Shown here: in pieces, positions 14,546 through 25,011 of the stretch
Numbering within the stretch: position 1 is the first letter of the stretch
How the letters are laid out: each line of letters begins with the position of its first letter
Assembly (NCBI GenBank): GCA_921293015.1
Contig: OV121092.1
Location: 7,570,001 to 7,634,000 of the forward strand
Direction of reading: 5' to 3'
Length of the DNA: 64,000 nucleotides
Origin: Phorcus lineatus
Lineage: Eukaryota; Mollusca; Gastropoda; Trochida; Trochidae
Position numbers and translations under genes: made by a program
Notes under the pieces: generated by a model
What the model was told of the DNA's origin: nothing
Databases searched by the model: none
What the model saw: the letters and a program-made list of their open reading frames with translations, nothing else

Positions 14546-16620
14546 TGTCTTGGGACAATAGTGGTGATCTTGATTATTTAGTACATAATATTTGTGTAAT
14601 CTTTACTGCAATCGTTTGATCTAATTCCTCATCCCTCAAAACATGGGGATAGACCCACATATTATTTTTATGTCATGTATAGTATTTGATATATTGATGG
14701 CAATTTTTGTGCAGTAATGGCGGTTTTAATTTGGGTAGCGTAAAGATATCGTATAGTATGATGATATAATAACGTCAAGCACTGGAGTCGTTAGAAAAGA
14801 GTAAGACAAGTGTAAGTTACATGCCTTTATTACAGGTTAGCAACAAAACTAAAAAATCATAAAGTCTATGGTATCAAGATAAGAGGGAACGCATGATGAA
14901 CCACATCAAGTAAGATTTTTTAGTTAAACTAGGCCTTTAAAGCAATAACCGATCTGGCCAGAAAGGTTTGTTCGCCATTCCTAAATAAGGTCTACCAGCA
15001 CAGAAAGTTTGTTAGCATCAACCGTTTGGACTCAATGCTCCACAAAATCGGCGAAATAGAAAAATCACACCAAAAACAATTATCTTATTTGAAGATCATT
15101 GTGTCTATGCAAATTAAATGAGCTTTTTACATTTGGACATTACCAATTGTTGATATTACCAATAGTTAGTAAAAAAATGTTCTTTCCGTTCATTCACGTC
15201 AAACATTTCTAATCTCGTTGTCATTATAGAAATGATGGGACCATCGAGATGAAAAGGGGAAGTAAATCAATATCTTCAGGCGACCCTTTTCTGATGTGAA
15301 AGTCAGTCATAATTTCATATCTTAATTGAGACTTTGTAATAGCAAGACATATTCATTGTCGCTAATGCATGGAAATCAATTGAACTGACAAATTGAATCC
15401 ATGAAATTATCATTTACTGTGACTTGGATGGGAAGGGTATAATACATGAGCCATCACAGAGCAGACTGTAAATGTGGATAATAAACCTTACTTGGCAATC
15501 CAAAATGTGCCATTAAACATCATTTACTTAAAACTAATTCACCTTCGTCAATATTTGATGCAAGCGCTAAGCTTTTGATACCTAACATGCTTCATAACAG
15601 TTCTATTGTGAAAGAGGAACTTGCCAATTCATTACATACTTTGTTGTACAACATTGTAACTAAATATAATAAGTCAGTGCTGAATGTCAACAAAATAACC
15701 ATGTTTAGATTTAATCTCTCTTTAAATATTATCACCTTCGAGAAGGACATGATTTGTAAATCTTGTATCAATGATTAGAAAGTGTCTAACATATATCTTG
15801 AATATATCAACACAATATCTAAGAATCATAAACATTCGGTTGACATTTAATTCAAATTAATTATCCACAGTTACAGATAAAGGGAAATCTATCCAGTTAC
15901 TTCTCCTCTAAAATTTTAAAGTCAATATTTGTGTGACTATTGAATTATCTATTCTTTTCTAGAAACCATGATTTCAAGTCACAAAGATTGACCCTGTGCA
16001 ATGTCAGATTGATGAAGATGAATGTTGCAATTCATAATGTTTTGGGTTATTTTGAACTATTGAAACTCTTCATTGCACTCTAGATAATTTTTACATTCAC
16101 TCACTAGATAAACTTATTTTCATTGTGTATTTAGAGTGAACTCTACATCTTTTGCTTCAGGACATAGCTATCAAATCTCCCTTTTCTATCCCAATTGCTA
16201 GACCATTGTAATTACTGTATTCTGATCCTCTTATTTCATGAAGACATGTCCACATTTATTGATTAGTCTAAATTGAACATTTTCGAGTTACGCTCTACAT
16301 TGTGAATGAAAACATCACAACATTTGAAGACAGTCTTAACTGACCATTTCCAATTCAGCAATTGTCTGTAAGAGGGTCCTAGATGTCATTTAAGTGACAG
16401 TTGGAATCTGTCAGATTGCCAAATTATAGAAGGGTAAATATGAACAAAAGAGCATGAGGCAGCAAAACTTTTAAAAGGTCTAAACGAAACATGATTACAC
16501 TTAATATGGTTTAATACTCTTTAGAATTGGATTCGATCATTAACTTGATTTGATGAAAACATTCTCATCTGCAGTGTTCCCTCTATTTTTGTATATTCCG
16601 GTATCAACATGGTTATTAAT

Positions 16621-17799
16621 AGTTTATTTTTTATGTACCTATATTCTTTAAGTAACTAAACATTTATATGTACATATAACATTGTTTTGACTTACCATAT
16701 CTATGTTTTAAATCTGAAATAATTACCTAATTGCAAATAACGGCCCAAAATAAGTAAATGGTTCCAAATACAAGAAAGTTCTGATCCTATATGCATCCAA
16801 TTGATTGTAAAATGTGTCTATATTTGATGTTTTTAGTTGGGCTCATAAAGATAAATTCATATTTTATTATATAATATATATATAATAAATTTTCTTTCAC
16901 AATGATTATGAATTTTCAATTCTTATATATTGATGTCAGTGTATATTTTTCCAAATTCATTGTTAAATGTGTATGATATATCGATGTACAATTCTCATTC
17001 GTAACAGTGACAGGAGCCCTTTTATTCACCAAATAAATCATGAAAGATAAAAATATTTCCAAAGTGACCTCTTGGTACGAAAAGAAACTGTGCATTTAAT
17101 CATTCTAAGATTTTATTCAGTCACTGTGACATATTACACGAATAAGCACTTTTATAGATTCACATCGATATTATGTGCTGCAAATTCTGTCAGCAGCTCA
17201 TTCTCATAAACTTCAGTGTTTCTACAGGTCAACGACCATATATACCAAACATAAATACCCAATACCCATTTGCCTGAAATGTTGCATTACAACAACGCTT
17301 TTGGACACTATCAGAAGTGTCCGGAGGGATAAGGGACATTATTCCAATTATTGATGAGTTCTGCTATTAGCTCTTGCAGCTAAATCTATCTGTCCTGAGC
17401 ATAGTGTCAGTGACGTCATTTATCTGGTGGTAGCAATATCTAAGAGCTTCAAAATTGATTCGATGGGAATTAAGCAAATCAATTGCTCGATTACATCGTA
17501 CATTTGACAGTCATAGTTCTATGTTTTAATAAACAGCCAAGTTATTCTTTGTATATTTTAAAAGGAAGACGAATTTCAAGATTCACTGAGTTCCACTGAT
17601 GTTCCACTGATGTTCACGAATTTCTCTTAATTTGCATATCAAACTATTCAATATGGTCATAATTAGTAAATCCAATCATTTTATAAGACATCATGTTATC
17701 CTTAGAGATCTACAGCTTCTTTTTGTATCTCGTAGATAAACTATAATTGCCAAAAAAGGAAAAACTCATAAAACAAAAATAAGGTGTTATGAAAAAGGA
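16621..17799. other. AT-rich spacer, nothing recognised
   Basis: No open frame, repeat or RNA gene stands out. The palindromic AT run at 16861-16890 is low complexity. Confidence 0.6.
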
Positions 17800-20329
17800 T
17801 TACAGACAAGAATATAAAATATAACGCGTACATTAGTCAGTTGCATCTCTCCTCTGATGTCGTTGGCTGATGTTGAAGGAATTCATTACCATAGTGTCCC
17901 AAAAGAGTTATTTTATGATCCTAAGACTATTAAACTGTCTATCCTTTACAGGGTATATAGGTAATAAAAACAATCGGACGTCATAAGCTTTTTTTACAAG
18001 ATAAAAATGCATTCATTCAACTAAAGTTAGAATCAGTGCTGACCCGGCACCTTGATCTTTAATGTCAGCAACCGACTAGTGGGACAATATTTGTTCTTTA
18101 GAGACATCAGTTTATCCAAACTATCTGTGATCTTACCATTTATCTAAACCAGCAAGTGGCCAAGTGTTATTTTGTAGTGTCCTTACTTTGCAAACAATTA
18201 CGTTGTCTCTGTCTCAGTGAAAACGATTTGTAAAAAAGAACAAAAGCAAACATCTGAGGGAGTCAGAAAATGTTCAGAAATATTCCTCTGACATAAATTC
18301 TTTAGACATGATAAGATAAATGTTACATGACACAAAACCTTTTCCCCAATCTTAAGAGTCAACTCGAGTACAGTATTCTCCTGCAATTGACGAACAAGAG
18401 CATTTTTATCTTTAAATGACGAGGACTAAACAAGATTTATTGTGTATTTCGTTGTAAATAAAATACGACAAAAATGTAGACAAACATGTTTTTGATAATC
18501 ATAAAATCATGAGAGGATGAATTCAATGACAGAAATAGACTACTAAAATATGAGATACTGCAACAGATAAAACATGATCTATAAAAAATATGGGCTCAGT
18601 ATATCGACACAGGAATGACGTTCCATTTATAAATATGTAACTTATATAATTGTATATACACTACATTCAATTCAATGTTATCTATGTGATCACACGGGAC
18701 ATTGATCCTATAAGGAAACGTTATTGTAATAAGTAATTATTAATTCTATTCTCTTTCTGGACATTGAATTGCCAATTGAGTTTATCTTGCACATATCTTA
18801 TTGTAAAAATGACTCTAATATGGTTACTTCAAATATTCTCATTATAGATACAACTATCATGTATTGTAATGATGATACTAATCTTAGCTTATCTTGAATT
18901 AAAATCTCCATTTTGATGCTATTTATAGTATTTCCAGGGAACTGCTTCTCATAGTGTATAATGTATTGGGAGTCAGCAATGAGTAAGTCATAAAATCTAT
19001 AACGATTTTCTAAAGTATCTTTTCGATTCCTATTGACATACAACATTACAATGACTGTAGAAAGTGATGGCTCTTAATGTAGTATTGGAGAGACACTAAG
19101 TCTGGCTATATGATACTATGGCTGCATGATTCAGACACGTATAAGCTAATTTTGTATCTTATACAACCAAATGGATGATGTTTATGGGATCATGCTGCGG
19201 CACTTCACTTTATCATTGTGACCACCTTAGGATATTTTCCATGCCCCTTTATTACAGATAGAGTAAGACCAATGTTAATTCAGATATTAGTTTGGCCTCT
19301 CAACAAGTCTATATTAACTGTTACTAACGGATTTAATGACAATGGTTCATAAACGGTGATGCATTACCTTTTACCGCAAACTTTTAAAAGGTTTTCATAG
19401 GAAGAAATAATTAATTTCATTTAATGTGATAATACGATGAAGTATTTAATCTTATAAAAATCATTGACTGCACCCAAAGTGCTTCGCGGGAAGTTTCTTT
19501 TTTTATTTTTAATAGTGACATAAAAATGTTTTAGTTTCAGAGATGTTTTGATAATTTTGGATATGGTTTATTGATCAAACCTAACACTGTAACATTCAGC
19601 TTGATTCATTATTTCGATATCGACACCATGAGCTTGCTGACACATTCAACTAAGCTTTATTTCTGAAAAACTGAAATGTGCCGTTCTTGTGTTACTCCTG
19701 GATGTTCAACTAATTTGCTAAATATTTACTAAAATGTATGTTCACCAGCAACCAAAAGGAAATAACTGATTTTAGTGTTCCTGTACTTCGTTATCCGGGT
19801 ATGAAGGTTTTGTGCTGTTAATTGATGTTAACATAAACTATCAGTTCATTCACAATATGAAATTATGTATTTGATAAAAAAAGATATTTTGGGGAAAAGG
19901 AAGAACATTAATGCATTAACTAGAAACATTTCCACAGAATTTTTGTTGATTTGTTGTTTTGTGGTTACGTGATTTCAAAATAATTATGGGTGCACAAAAA
20001 TGATTCTTTTGTAGCCGTTTACAACATTGTTAATATCACAGGGAGGTCGAACATTCTGAGTTTTGTCATTCTCGTTTTCATAGAAATTCTCTGAAATACG
20101 TTACAAAATAATCGCCTTTCGAAAATGGTGGATATTTTCTCTGAAGCATGTTTTTAGCATAAATGCATTTAGTTGTTTGAATCACTTACACACATGAAGT
20201 GTTCTTACTTTTGGGTGCTTCGATTTAGGCTGTCACATCAATATTCAGTGATAATTATGATTACTTTCTAGGTTTGTTTAAAACCCGCAGGAGTGCTGTA
20301 TGAAACAGTATTCAGTAAAACATCATGGA
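17800..20329. repeat. Duplicated non-coding block, type 2, copy 1 (left part)
   Basis: Segments 18030-18140 and 19070-19400 match 30475-30590 and 31380-31700 in the same order. The core at 19080-19240 begins with TATTGGAGAGACACTAAGTC, shared with 31390 exactly and with diverged copies near 33240, 42500 and (inverted) 58130. The block is cut at 20329 by the Polinton-like element and continues at 26198, where the shared module CATAACCAGACGTACAGGCA ends it near 26345. No coding potential is shared between copies. Confidence 0.65.
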
Positions 20330-20335
20330 AATATT
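20330..20335. repeat. Left 6-bp target site duplication AATATT
   Basis: AATATT directly precedes the left terminus; the same six bases follow the right terminus at 26192-26197. The motif is itself palindromic. The paralogous unoccupied block at 34690-34760 has related flanks. Confidence 0.8.
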
Positions 20336-20623
20336 AGTAGTATGGTGAAGCTCATCTGGACCGGAATGGAGAGCCGGAAGTGGGAGAGCCGGAAGTAGAG
20401 GCAATAAATATGAATTTGATAATATTTAATATCTGATAAACAATAATCAATAACGCAATATGATTGAATGAATTGTAAAATATAGATTGATAAAACAGGA
20501 ATCATTTAAAGTATGTAAATGATATAAAAGTTGAATAAATACATTAAAAAGTGTTTAATATAAGTATACTGTGTGAGCAAGGTGTTACATTCAACAAGGT
20601 TGAGACGGACAAGCTAACACTGA
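20336..20623 (+). repeat. Left terminal inverted repeat, outer segment
   Basis: These 288 bases are the inverse of 25904-26191, exactly the same length and nearly identical by eye. They include the duplicated GAGAGCCGGAAG motif close to the tip (two copies, about 20370-20398). The short frames predicted in both arms are mirror images of each other and are not genes. Confidence 0.85.
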
Positions 20624-21246
20624 ACCCCCCTCTCTCTCTATTGTGAGATGTCACGTCCTGCACTGTGACTCTAGCTTTGTGAACATGAAAACAACCGTAT
20701 GAGGTTTTAAAGTAAACGGTATTACATGAATAGACCCCTTGCACTTCATACCATAAGGCGTTAAAATAGGCAGTTGTTGTTTTCTTGCATGACTCCCAGC
20801 ATTAAAGTATAGAATAGATAATGTTCATAAAACACACAAGTAATGGTCGAGTATGGTGTAGCATTCCGAAAGATTGACACAGACCAGCTAACACTGTTCT
20901 AACCAGTCTTAGATGTTGAACGTCTCTCCCGTACGTGACCTTGGGTAAATAAAGACTTGCTGGAAAGACTTTAGTCACAGTAGATTGGGTGAGTCACGTT
21001 CTGCACTCTAACTCTGGCTTTGTTTATATGGTATCAATGGGAGGTGTGACTTGTTAAGGGAGACATATTAACTTGGAAAGGACAGCTATGCTTTCAGCTG
21101 TTAAATTACTAAATATAAAGTCACACCAAGGCTAAACACGTCACTCTACAGCTAGCAGCGATGAACGCAACTCAAAAGTATTTTAAAATGTTTAGATCTG
21201 TATGATATAAGTCAAGGGAATCTAAAGTCGGTTAATATGTCAATCC

Positions 21247-21329
<83 letters not shown>

Positions 21330-21386
21330 TAATTTGCACTCATCCATCCACACGAGCCTGTGTGTAAAACAGGGACTGGCCTTCAT
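20624..21386. repeat. Left-arm-only segment with subterminal repeat and TA microsatellite
   Basis: This 763-base segment interrupts the left inverted repeat and has no counterpart in the right arm. A diverged direct repeat of about 280 bases is visible: 20580-20700 resembles 20858-21030 (shared words GCTAACACTG, GTCACGT, TGCACT and GGCTTTGT-like ends). A pure TA run occupies 21250-21327. Confidence 0.7.
21250..21327. repeat. (TA)n microsatellite
   Basis: About 39 uninterrupted TA units. Open frames reading Tyr-Ile repeats on both strands here are artefacts of this run. Confidence 0.95.
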
Positions 21387-22099
21387 GTACTTCTTGGTCA
21401 GCTCTATCCATGGAACGTGCTTAACATCAAAGTGTGAACAACAGAGTCCACTTGACAATTCACCTCCCTCGTGTAATAGATACTTGTTTGTGTTATAAAG
21501 AAACAACAATAATGTTTATAGGGAAAGTAGCATGTTTTTCGAAATTTTATGTTTTCAAGTGTTCACTGATAAGTGTACTTTAATGCTAAATGTAATATCT
21601 TTATAATGTAAAAAATCTCAATTAAAAAACCAATCATCCATAGTAAGAGAACACATTTTAGAAATTCCCATGAAATCATTTGGTAGCCATTTTGGCGTGA
21701 ACACCTGCCCCCTTTCACATATAAAACTGGACCAAACTTGTCCTTGAATTATAAGATTGACGTATAATTATGAAGTGTACTCTCTTGTACTGTTATGAAC
21801 ATAAATTATAGCCAGTGAGCGAATACAAAGTTACTCCCGCTGTACTTATTTAAGGATTTAAATAATTTGTATATTGAAGTAATGCTGACTTTGATAACTG
21901 TTAATGTGAACAGAGGTATTTTCTTTTTTTAATGCCTGTTTACTTTTAAATATGAACAGGTAGTCGTGTGCTGTCAAGATGTGTTCCACTATAAGGGGGT
22001 CCCTAATCAAGGATCCAGACGATTTGGTCTCCACTTGCTAGGGGCTCGTGATGCAGATACAAGCATTATTCCGAAGCGAGTGTCGCGGGTAGATGTATA
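21387..22099 (+). repeat. Left terminal inverted repeat, inner segment
   Basis: These 713 bases are the inverse of 25016-25728, again equal in length and nearly identical (for example an A/G change at the outer edge). The segment ends at the inner edge with TATAAAAG (22096-22103), a TATA-type motif facing into the element. Confidence 0.85.
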
Positions 22100-22103
22100 A
22101 AAG
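22096..22103 (+). promoter_or_regulatory. Inward-facing TATA-like box, left arm
   Basis: TATAAAAG sits exactly at the inner edge of the left inverted repeat, pointing into the element. In full Polintons genes read inward from both ends. No open frame follows it on the plus strand, so a gene set may have been lost from this side. Function is inferred from motif and position only. Confidence 0.35.
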
Positions 22104-22221
22104 TCTTTATCAGTATGTATCATGATATATTTCTTGTTATGATATTTTTGTCTTTTCTTAGATTCTAACACATGAACAGTGTCAAACAAAAGAAAACAAA
22201 ACAAGGCAGCAGTTTAAAAAA

Positions 22222-22227
22222 TTTATT
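22222..22227 (-). terminator. Candidate polyadenylation signal of the minus-strand genes
   Basis: AATAAA on the minus strand, about 95 bases after the stop of the 43-residue frame at 22322-22453 and just inside the left inverted repeat. It is the right place to end the transcription unit that starts near 25016. Confidence 0.4.
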
Positions 22228-22321
22228 CATTCTCAATATCTGCTTGTCAAATGGGATACAAAACCAAGTCAACAGAGTCATATATCAAGTCACCATTTAG
22301 AGTTTAAGGCCTCTGTCTTAG

Positions 22322-22453
22322 TCAATTTCGTCGCCCAGGAGGTCCAAGTTTTATTACACCTTTGACATACAGGGAAATAGTCTTTTTCTTGTCATTCTTT
22401 CTCTTGAGTGGACGTGGTGTTTTCACGATGTGAAGCAAGTTAGGTAGACTCAT
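22322..22453 (-). CDS. Small basic protein, 43 residues, of the Polinton-like element
   Basis: An ATG-started frame of 43 codons lies 62 bases beyond the ATPase stop on the same strand and ends shortly before the candidate polyadenylation signal. It starts MSLPNLLHIVKTPRP, has a lysine/arginine cluster (LKRKNDKKK, residues 16-24) and ends GPPGRRN. It has no membrane segment or cysteines. I do not recognise it. Size, charge and position in a virus-like late gene cluster suggest a nucleic-acid-binding or minor structural protein, but that is inference. The base composition matches the neighbouring ATPase frame rather than the AT-rich surroundings, which supports it being real. It could also be chance, given its length. 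Confidence 0.4.
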   Translation of the reverse strand: MSLPNLLHIVKTPRPLKRKNDKKKTISLYVKGVIKLGPPGRRN

Positions 22454-22515
22454 CCTGTCTCATAAAGGGCTGGGAGTCAACTGATGCTGGTTTAGCTCAC
22501 AACCGATGTTTTAAA

Positions 22516-24228
22516 TCAGTCCTGATCACTTTGTTCATCATCGGCAGTAGTCTCATCAGGAGCCATGTCTGATTCCATGTCACTTTCCAATTCCGGTCGA
22601 TCTAGACGAGTTGAAATGTCGTTCATTTTAGGATTAATGAAGCGCCTGATCTTTTCCTTTATCACGGTTTGATCTGAAGCTGGGTCTATGCCATCCAGAC
22701 TCATTAGGATTGGTGTAAAGAAAGGCGCCTCTTTGAAATAGTGAGTAAACTCGAGTACGCTGTTGAGACTTTCCAACAATTTAGCATCCCACAGCTGTTT
22801 CATTTTTCTATCAATCCATTCGTCTGTTCTGCCACGCTGCTTGTACTTTTTCCTAGTGAGTTTCATATCATTTTGATAAAGGTCATAAACCCGCCTCCAG
22901 ATACGTTGTAAACCAACGTTTTGCCATTCCTCGGCTGTAATGTCATTGATGGGTTTCCAGTGACGAGGTAATGGTTTTGAATCTTTGCTTCCACCGCCTT
23001 TCTGTAAAGCCTCCTGTATCTCCTCGTCCTCACTGTCTGTGTCGTAGATGACCCGTTTACGCTTCTTGGTTTTCAAGCCATTATCATTTGCTGGACACCA
23101 CGATTTGATGTGTTTTTGGAGATCATGCATATTGTCTATCAAGACACCACAATCAGCACAAGCTGTAGCCATGGTGAACGGACCAGACTCCTCACTGGAA
23201 CAGGATGCTGTTTCAATGTTTTCGTCAAGAGACGTGTGTTCAGCTACAATGTCCTGAGTCAACTGATGACCTGAGGCGACAGAGACGTCTTTTATCTCTG
23301 GCTGTGGTATGTGTAGTGGTCCACCCTCCTGACGATAGCTCGTAGTTGTAGAAGACAAGATGTTGGGATGGAGTCTGTTCTTCTCGCTTGTACCAGGTTT
23401 AAGGTCCACTGTTAAGTTTCCATAAGGTGTTTCAATGGCTTTTTCGTATAAACTCATGAACTTAGTGACATCATCAGGGAATATTCTCCTAGCAAATACC
23501 TTAACTTGCTGTCTGTCCACGGGTGAATTGAAGAGGGTCACGTAATGTGAATTAAGAGCAATATCACGAGATTCCTTGCCTCTGGGGAACAGGTTTTGCA
23601 GGAGTAAAAAGATCAGTACATTTTTGTGGTGCGAAGTTTGAGTAAACAGACGAGAGATTCGCTTGTCATTCTTGGCTTCAGCCAGGAAGTCGTCCAGGAT
23701 CAACACGTTCTGTTTGTGGACATCAAAGTAATGTTCATCCTCGAGATTGTAAGGGAGTCCTTTAACAAACTGCACAAAGGGTAAGACTTGAAGAATACGA
23801 TCGTACAGAGGTTGCCATACATTATAACACCAGGTGATATGGTCGGGCTGGGGCTTGATCAGTCCCTGTCGTAGTACATTGAACATAAAGGTCGATTTAC
23901 CGGATCCGCTCGGTCCGACCAAAAGACCACAGGATGCAATACGAAATTGGAATGGGTGCTCCTGCGGCGGTGTTGGCGGCGGCGGCGGCGGCGGTGGCGG
24001 CGATGGCTTTGATGCATAAGACGTCACTGAACCAGGCGGCGGCGGCGGCGGCGGCGGTGACGGCGATGGCTTTGATGCATAAGAAGTCACTGAACCAGGC
24101 GGCGGCGGCGGCGGCGGCGGAAGGAGGCGGCGGTGGTGGCGGCGGCGGTGGTGGCGGCGTAGCTGTGTGCGAGTGTATATTCCTCCTATGTCGATACATA
24201 ACATCTTTTCTTGAAAAGGACTTCCCAC
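22516..24228 (-). CDS. Packaging-type ATPase (FtsK-HerA/A32-like) with C-terminal zinc-knuckle and acidic tail
   Basis: The frame holds 570 codons but its listed start is a GTG inside low-complexity DNA, so the true N-terminus probably lies in the zinc finger frame that starts at 24253. In order: a proline-rich linker with two copies of GSVTSYASKPS (residues 45-76); a P-loop domain with Walker A GPSGSGKS (105-112), Walker B VLILDD (175-180) and a conserved-type glutamine after a hydrophobic strand (Q211); a C2-HC zinc-binding motif (C357, C360, H373, C378); a lysine/arginine nuclear-targeting-like cluster KTKKRKR (386-392); and a helical, then strongly acidic, tail. Known relatives drive DNA packaging into capsids in Polintons, adintoviruses and large DNA viruses, and are usually 250-300 residues; the extra 200 or more C-terminal residues are unusual. 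The ATPase frame itself has no stop, so it may be recent or selected. Confidence 0.7.
   Translation of the reverse strand: MGSPFQEKMLCIDIGGIYTRTQLRRHHRRRHHRRLLPPPPPPPPGSVTSYASKPSPSPPPPPPPPGSVTSYASKPSPPPPPPPPPTPPQEHPFQFRIASCGLLVGPSGSGKSTFMFNVLRQGLIKPQPDHITWCYNVWQPLYDRILQVLPFVQFVKGLPYNLEDEHYFDVHKQNVLILDDFLAEAKNDKRISRLFTQTSHHKNVLIFLLLQNLFPRGKESRDIALNSHYVTLFNSPVDRQQVKVFARRIFPDDVTKFMSLYEKAIETPYGNLTVDLKPGTSEKNRLHPNILSSTTTSYRQEGGPLHIPQPEIKDVSVASGHQLTQDIVAEHTSLDENIETASCSSEESGPFTMATACADCGVLIDNMHDLQKHIKSWCPANDNGLKTKKRKRVIYDTDSEDEEIQEALQKGGGSKDSKPLPRHWKPINDITAEEWQNVGLQRIWRRVYDLYQNDMKLTRKKYKQRGRTDEWIDRKMKQLWDAKLLESLNSVLEFTHYFKEAPFFTPILMSLDGIDPASDQTVIKEKIRRFINPKMNDISTRLDRPELESDMESDMAPDETTADDEQSDQD
23960..24165. 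repeat. GGC-rich trinucleotide repeat with 75-base duplicated unit
   Basis: Runs of GGC alternate with the word GATGGCTTTGATGCATAAGA, which occurs twice about 75 bases apart. Read on the minus strand this is the proline linker of the ATPase. Such runs slip easily; the reading frame changes near 24120 within it. Confidence 0.9.
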
Positions 24229-24253
24229 AATCCGGACAGATGACCTGTTCCAT
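24120..24253 (-). CDS. C2H2 zinc finger, N-terminal part of the ATPase gene in a shifted frame
   Basis: The frame opens with a true ATG at 24253 and encodes a C2H2 finger at once: C-P-D-C at residues 6-9 (MEQVICPDCGKSFSRK) with the histidine pair RHRRNIH about 15 residues on, then a proline run. It stays open to 23897 but only as alanine-rich low complexity. The ATPase frame shows its proline run starting where this one ends, near 24120 in a GGC-rich stretch. The simplest reading is one gene whose frames have slipped apart in the repeat, either a real inactivating indel or a sequencing error in a hard region; a splice or frameshift could also join them. Similar zinc finger plus proline linker plus ATPase layouts make DNA-targeted packaging a fair guess. 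Confidence 0.6.
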
Positions 24254-24259
24254 TCCGAT

Positions 24260-24544
24260 TTAATACAAAGATGTGATGAGAGGGAGTGCAGATTTCTTTT
24301 TATACTTTTCCAGTCTCTGTCTCTTCAATGCAGCTAGAGCCCTGTTGACAACGCCCTGGGTGGTTGTGATTTGCCGAATTTTCAATACAGGAGGTGAGGT
24401 CTTTTGCTTGCACGATGTCCTTTTAGATGTAAGTCGCCGCGTCTTGACTGGTTTCTTTGTTGATGTTTTTGATTTCCTGGACTTTATTACCTTATCATGG
24501 GTACAGAAAATGTCTTTTGGTCTATTCACTGAAGGCCTCTTCAT
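24260..24544 (-). CDS. Small strongly basic protein, 94 residues
   Basis: An ATG-started frame ends 6 bases before the zinc finger start, on the same strand. It is lysine/arginine-rich throughout (for example KSRKSKTSTKKPVKTRR, residues 22-38) with few acidic residues, four or fewer cysteines, and no membrane segment. Position directly before the packaging ATPase, extreme charge and small size recall the DNA-condensing core proteins of adenovirus-like and Polinton-like elements. No sequence-level family was recognised, so the role is inferred. A TATA-like GTATAAAC lies just before the start on the minus strand. Confidence 0.5.
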   Translation of the reverse strand: MKRPSVNRPKDIFCTHDKVIKSRKSKTSTKKPVKTRRLTSKRTSCKQKTSPPVLKIRQITTTQGVVNRALAALKRQRLEKYKKKSALPLITSLY

Positions 24545-24675
24545 GTTTATACGTCTTCTCTCTCCACCGTCCAGAGGGAAAATGAATACTTAAACCCTTA
24601 CAGTTACAGTGTTTTATGCTGTGGATTGTCATGCACAATGGATAGGGAAATATGATTTCTTCTGGAAGTTTTCTA

Positions 24676-24933
24676 CTATGCAAAGAAATCTCTGGGAGGA
24701 GGAGTATGCTTGATAATAGATCCTCCTCCAATATCTTCTGTTTCGCCTTGGATAGTCTTGGTACGTTTAGGAGAGGTCTTGAACCTTTTCACCCCCTTGG
24801 CTTCCTCAGTTTTGGTGGGGTTAGCGATTATGCATGAATAAGGTCGACTTTGATTTCCTCTTGATTCCTCACGTCGACGTTCAAAAAAGTCCATAAACTT
24901 TTGTGTATCAGGAATGTATAATCTTCTTTGCAT
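24676..24933 (-). CDS. Small basic protein, 85 residues, first gene of the minus-strand set
   Basis: The first ATG in this frame is at 24933 (MQRRLYIPDTQKFMDFF); the frame is open back to 25008 without another ATG. It is rich in arginine and lysine, with a RRREESRG stretch near residue 19 and a C-terminal PPPRDFFA. A TATATAAA motif lies about 80 bases upstream at the inner edge of the right inverted repeat. No homologue was recognised. It may be a structural or regulatory protein of the element. Overlapping frames at 24522-24731 have no ATG and are ignored. Confidence 0.45.
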   Translation of the reverse strand: MQRRLYIPDTQKFMDFFERRREESRGNQSRPYSCIIANPTKTEEAKGVKRFKTSPKRTKTIQGETEDIGGGSIIKHTPPPRDFFA

Positions 24934-25011
24934 GATGTTCACTCTAGTATTCCTCTGACTGACCTGTCCTCTTCTTCTCTCGCAAATGAAGACCAAATGC
25001 GTTATGTCTTA

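Larger units (their letters stand above)
9055..16620. repeat. Duplicated non-coding block, type 1, copy 2
   Basis: This is the collinear partner of 150-6480, with the anchors listed there. It also holds an internal duplicate: 10480-10690 and 11300-11480 both match the 1790-1990 segment of copy 1 (shared words include GACACATTTGAT and AGAGCAATC). A non-LTR retrotransposon remnant, a SINE tail and a short CACCC repeat lie inside it. No conserved reading frame runs through the matching parts, so the similarity is at the DNA level only. Confidence 0.7.

Noticed and set aside
20323..20505. Minus-strand frame identical to the start of a plus-strand frame at 26022
   Set aside because: The identity is due to the inverted terminal repeats, not to a gene.
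21240..21509. Frames of Tyr-Ile repeats on both strands
   Set aside because: They are produced by the TA microsatellite inside the left inverted repeat.
22007..22204. 65-codon frame at the inner left arm
   Set aside because: Falls in the inverted repeat and its spacer; no ATG-led frame of this kind is seen in the right arm.
23934..24263. Plus-strand alanine/glycine-rich frame
   Set aside because: Shadow of the GGC repeat opposite the ATPase gene.
24522..24731. 69-codon minus-strand frame
   Set aside because: Starts with TTG, overlaps the two basic protein genes and has no recognisable feature.
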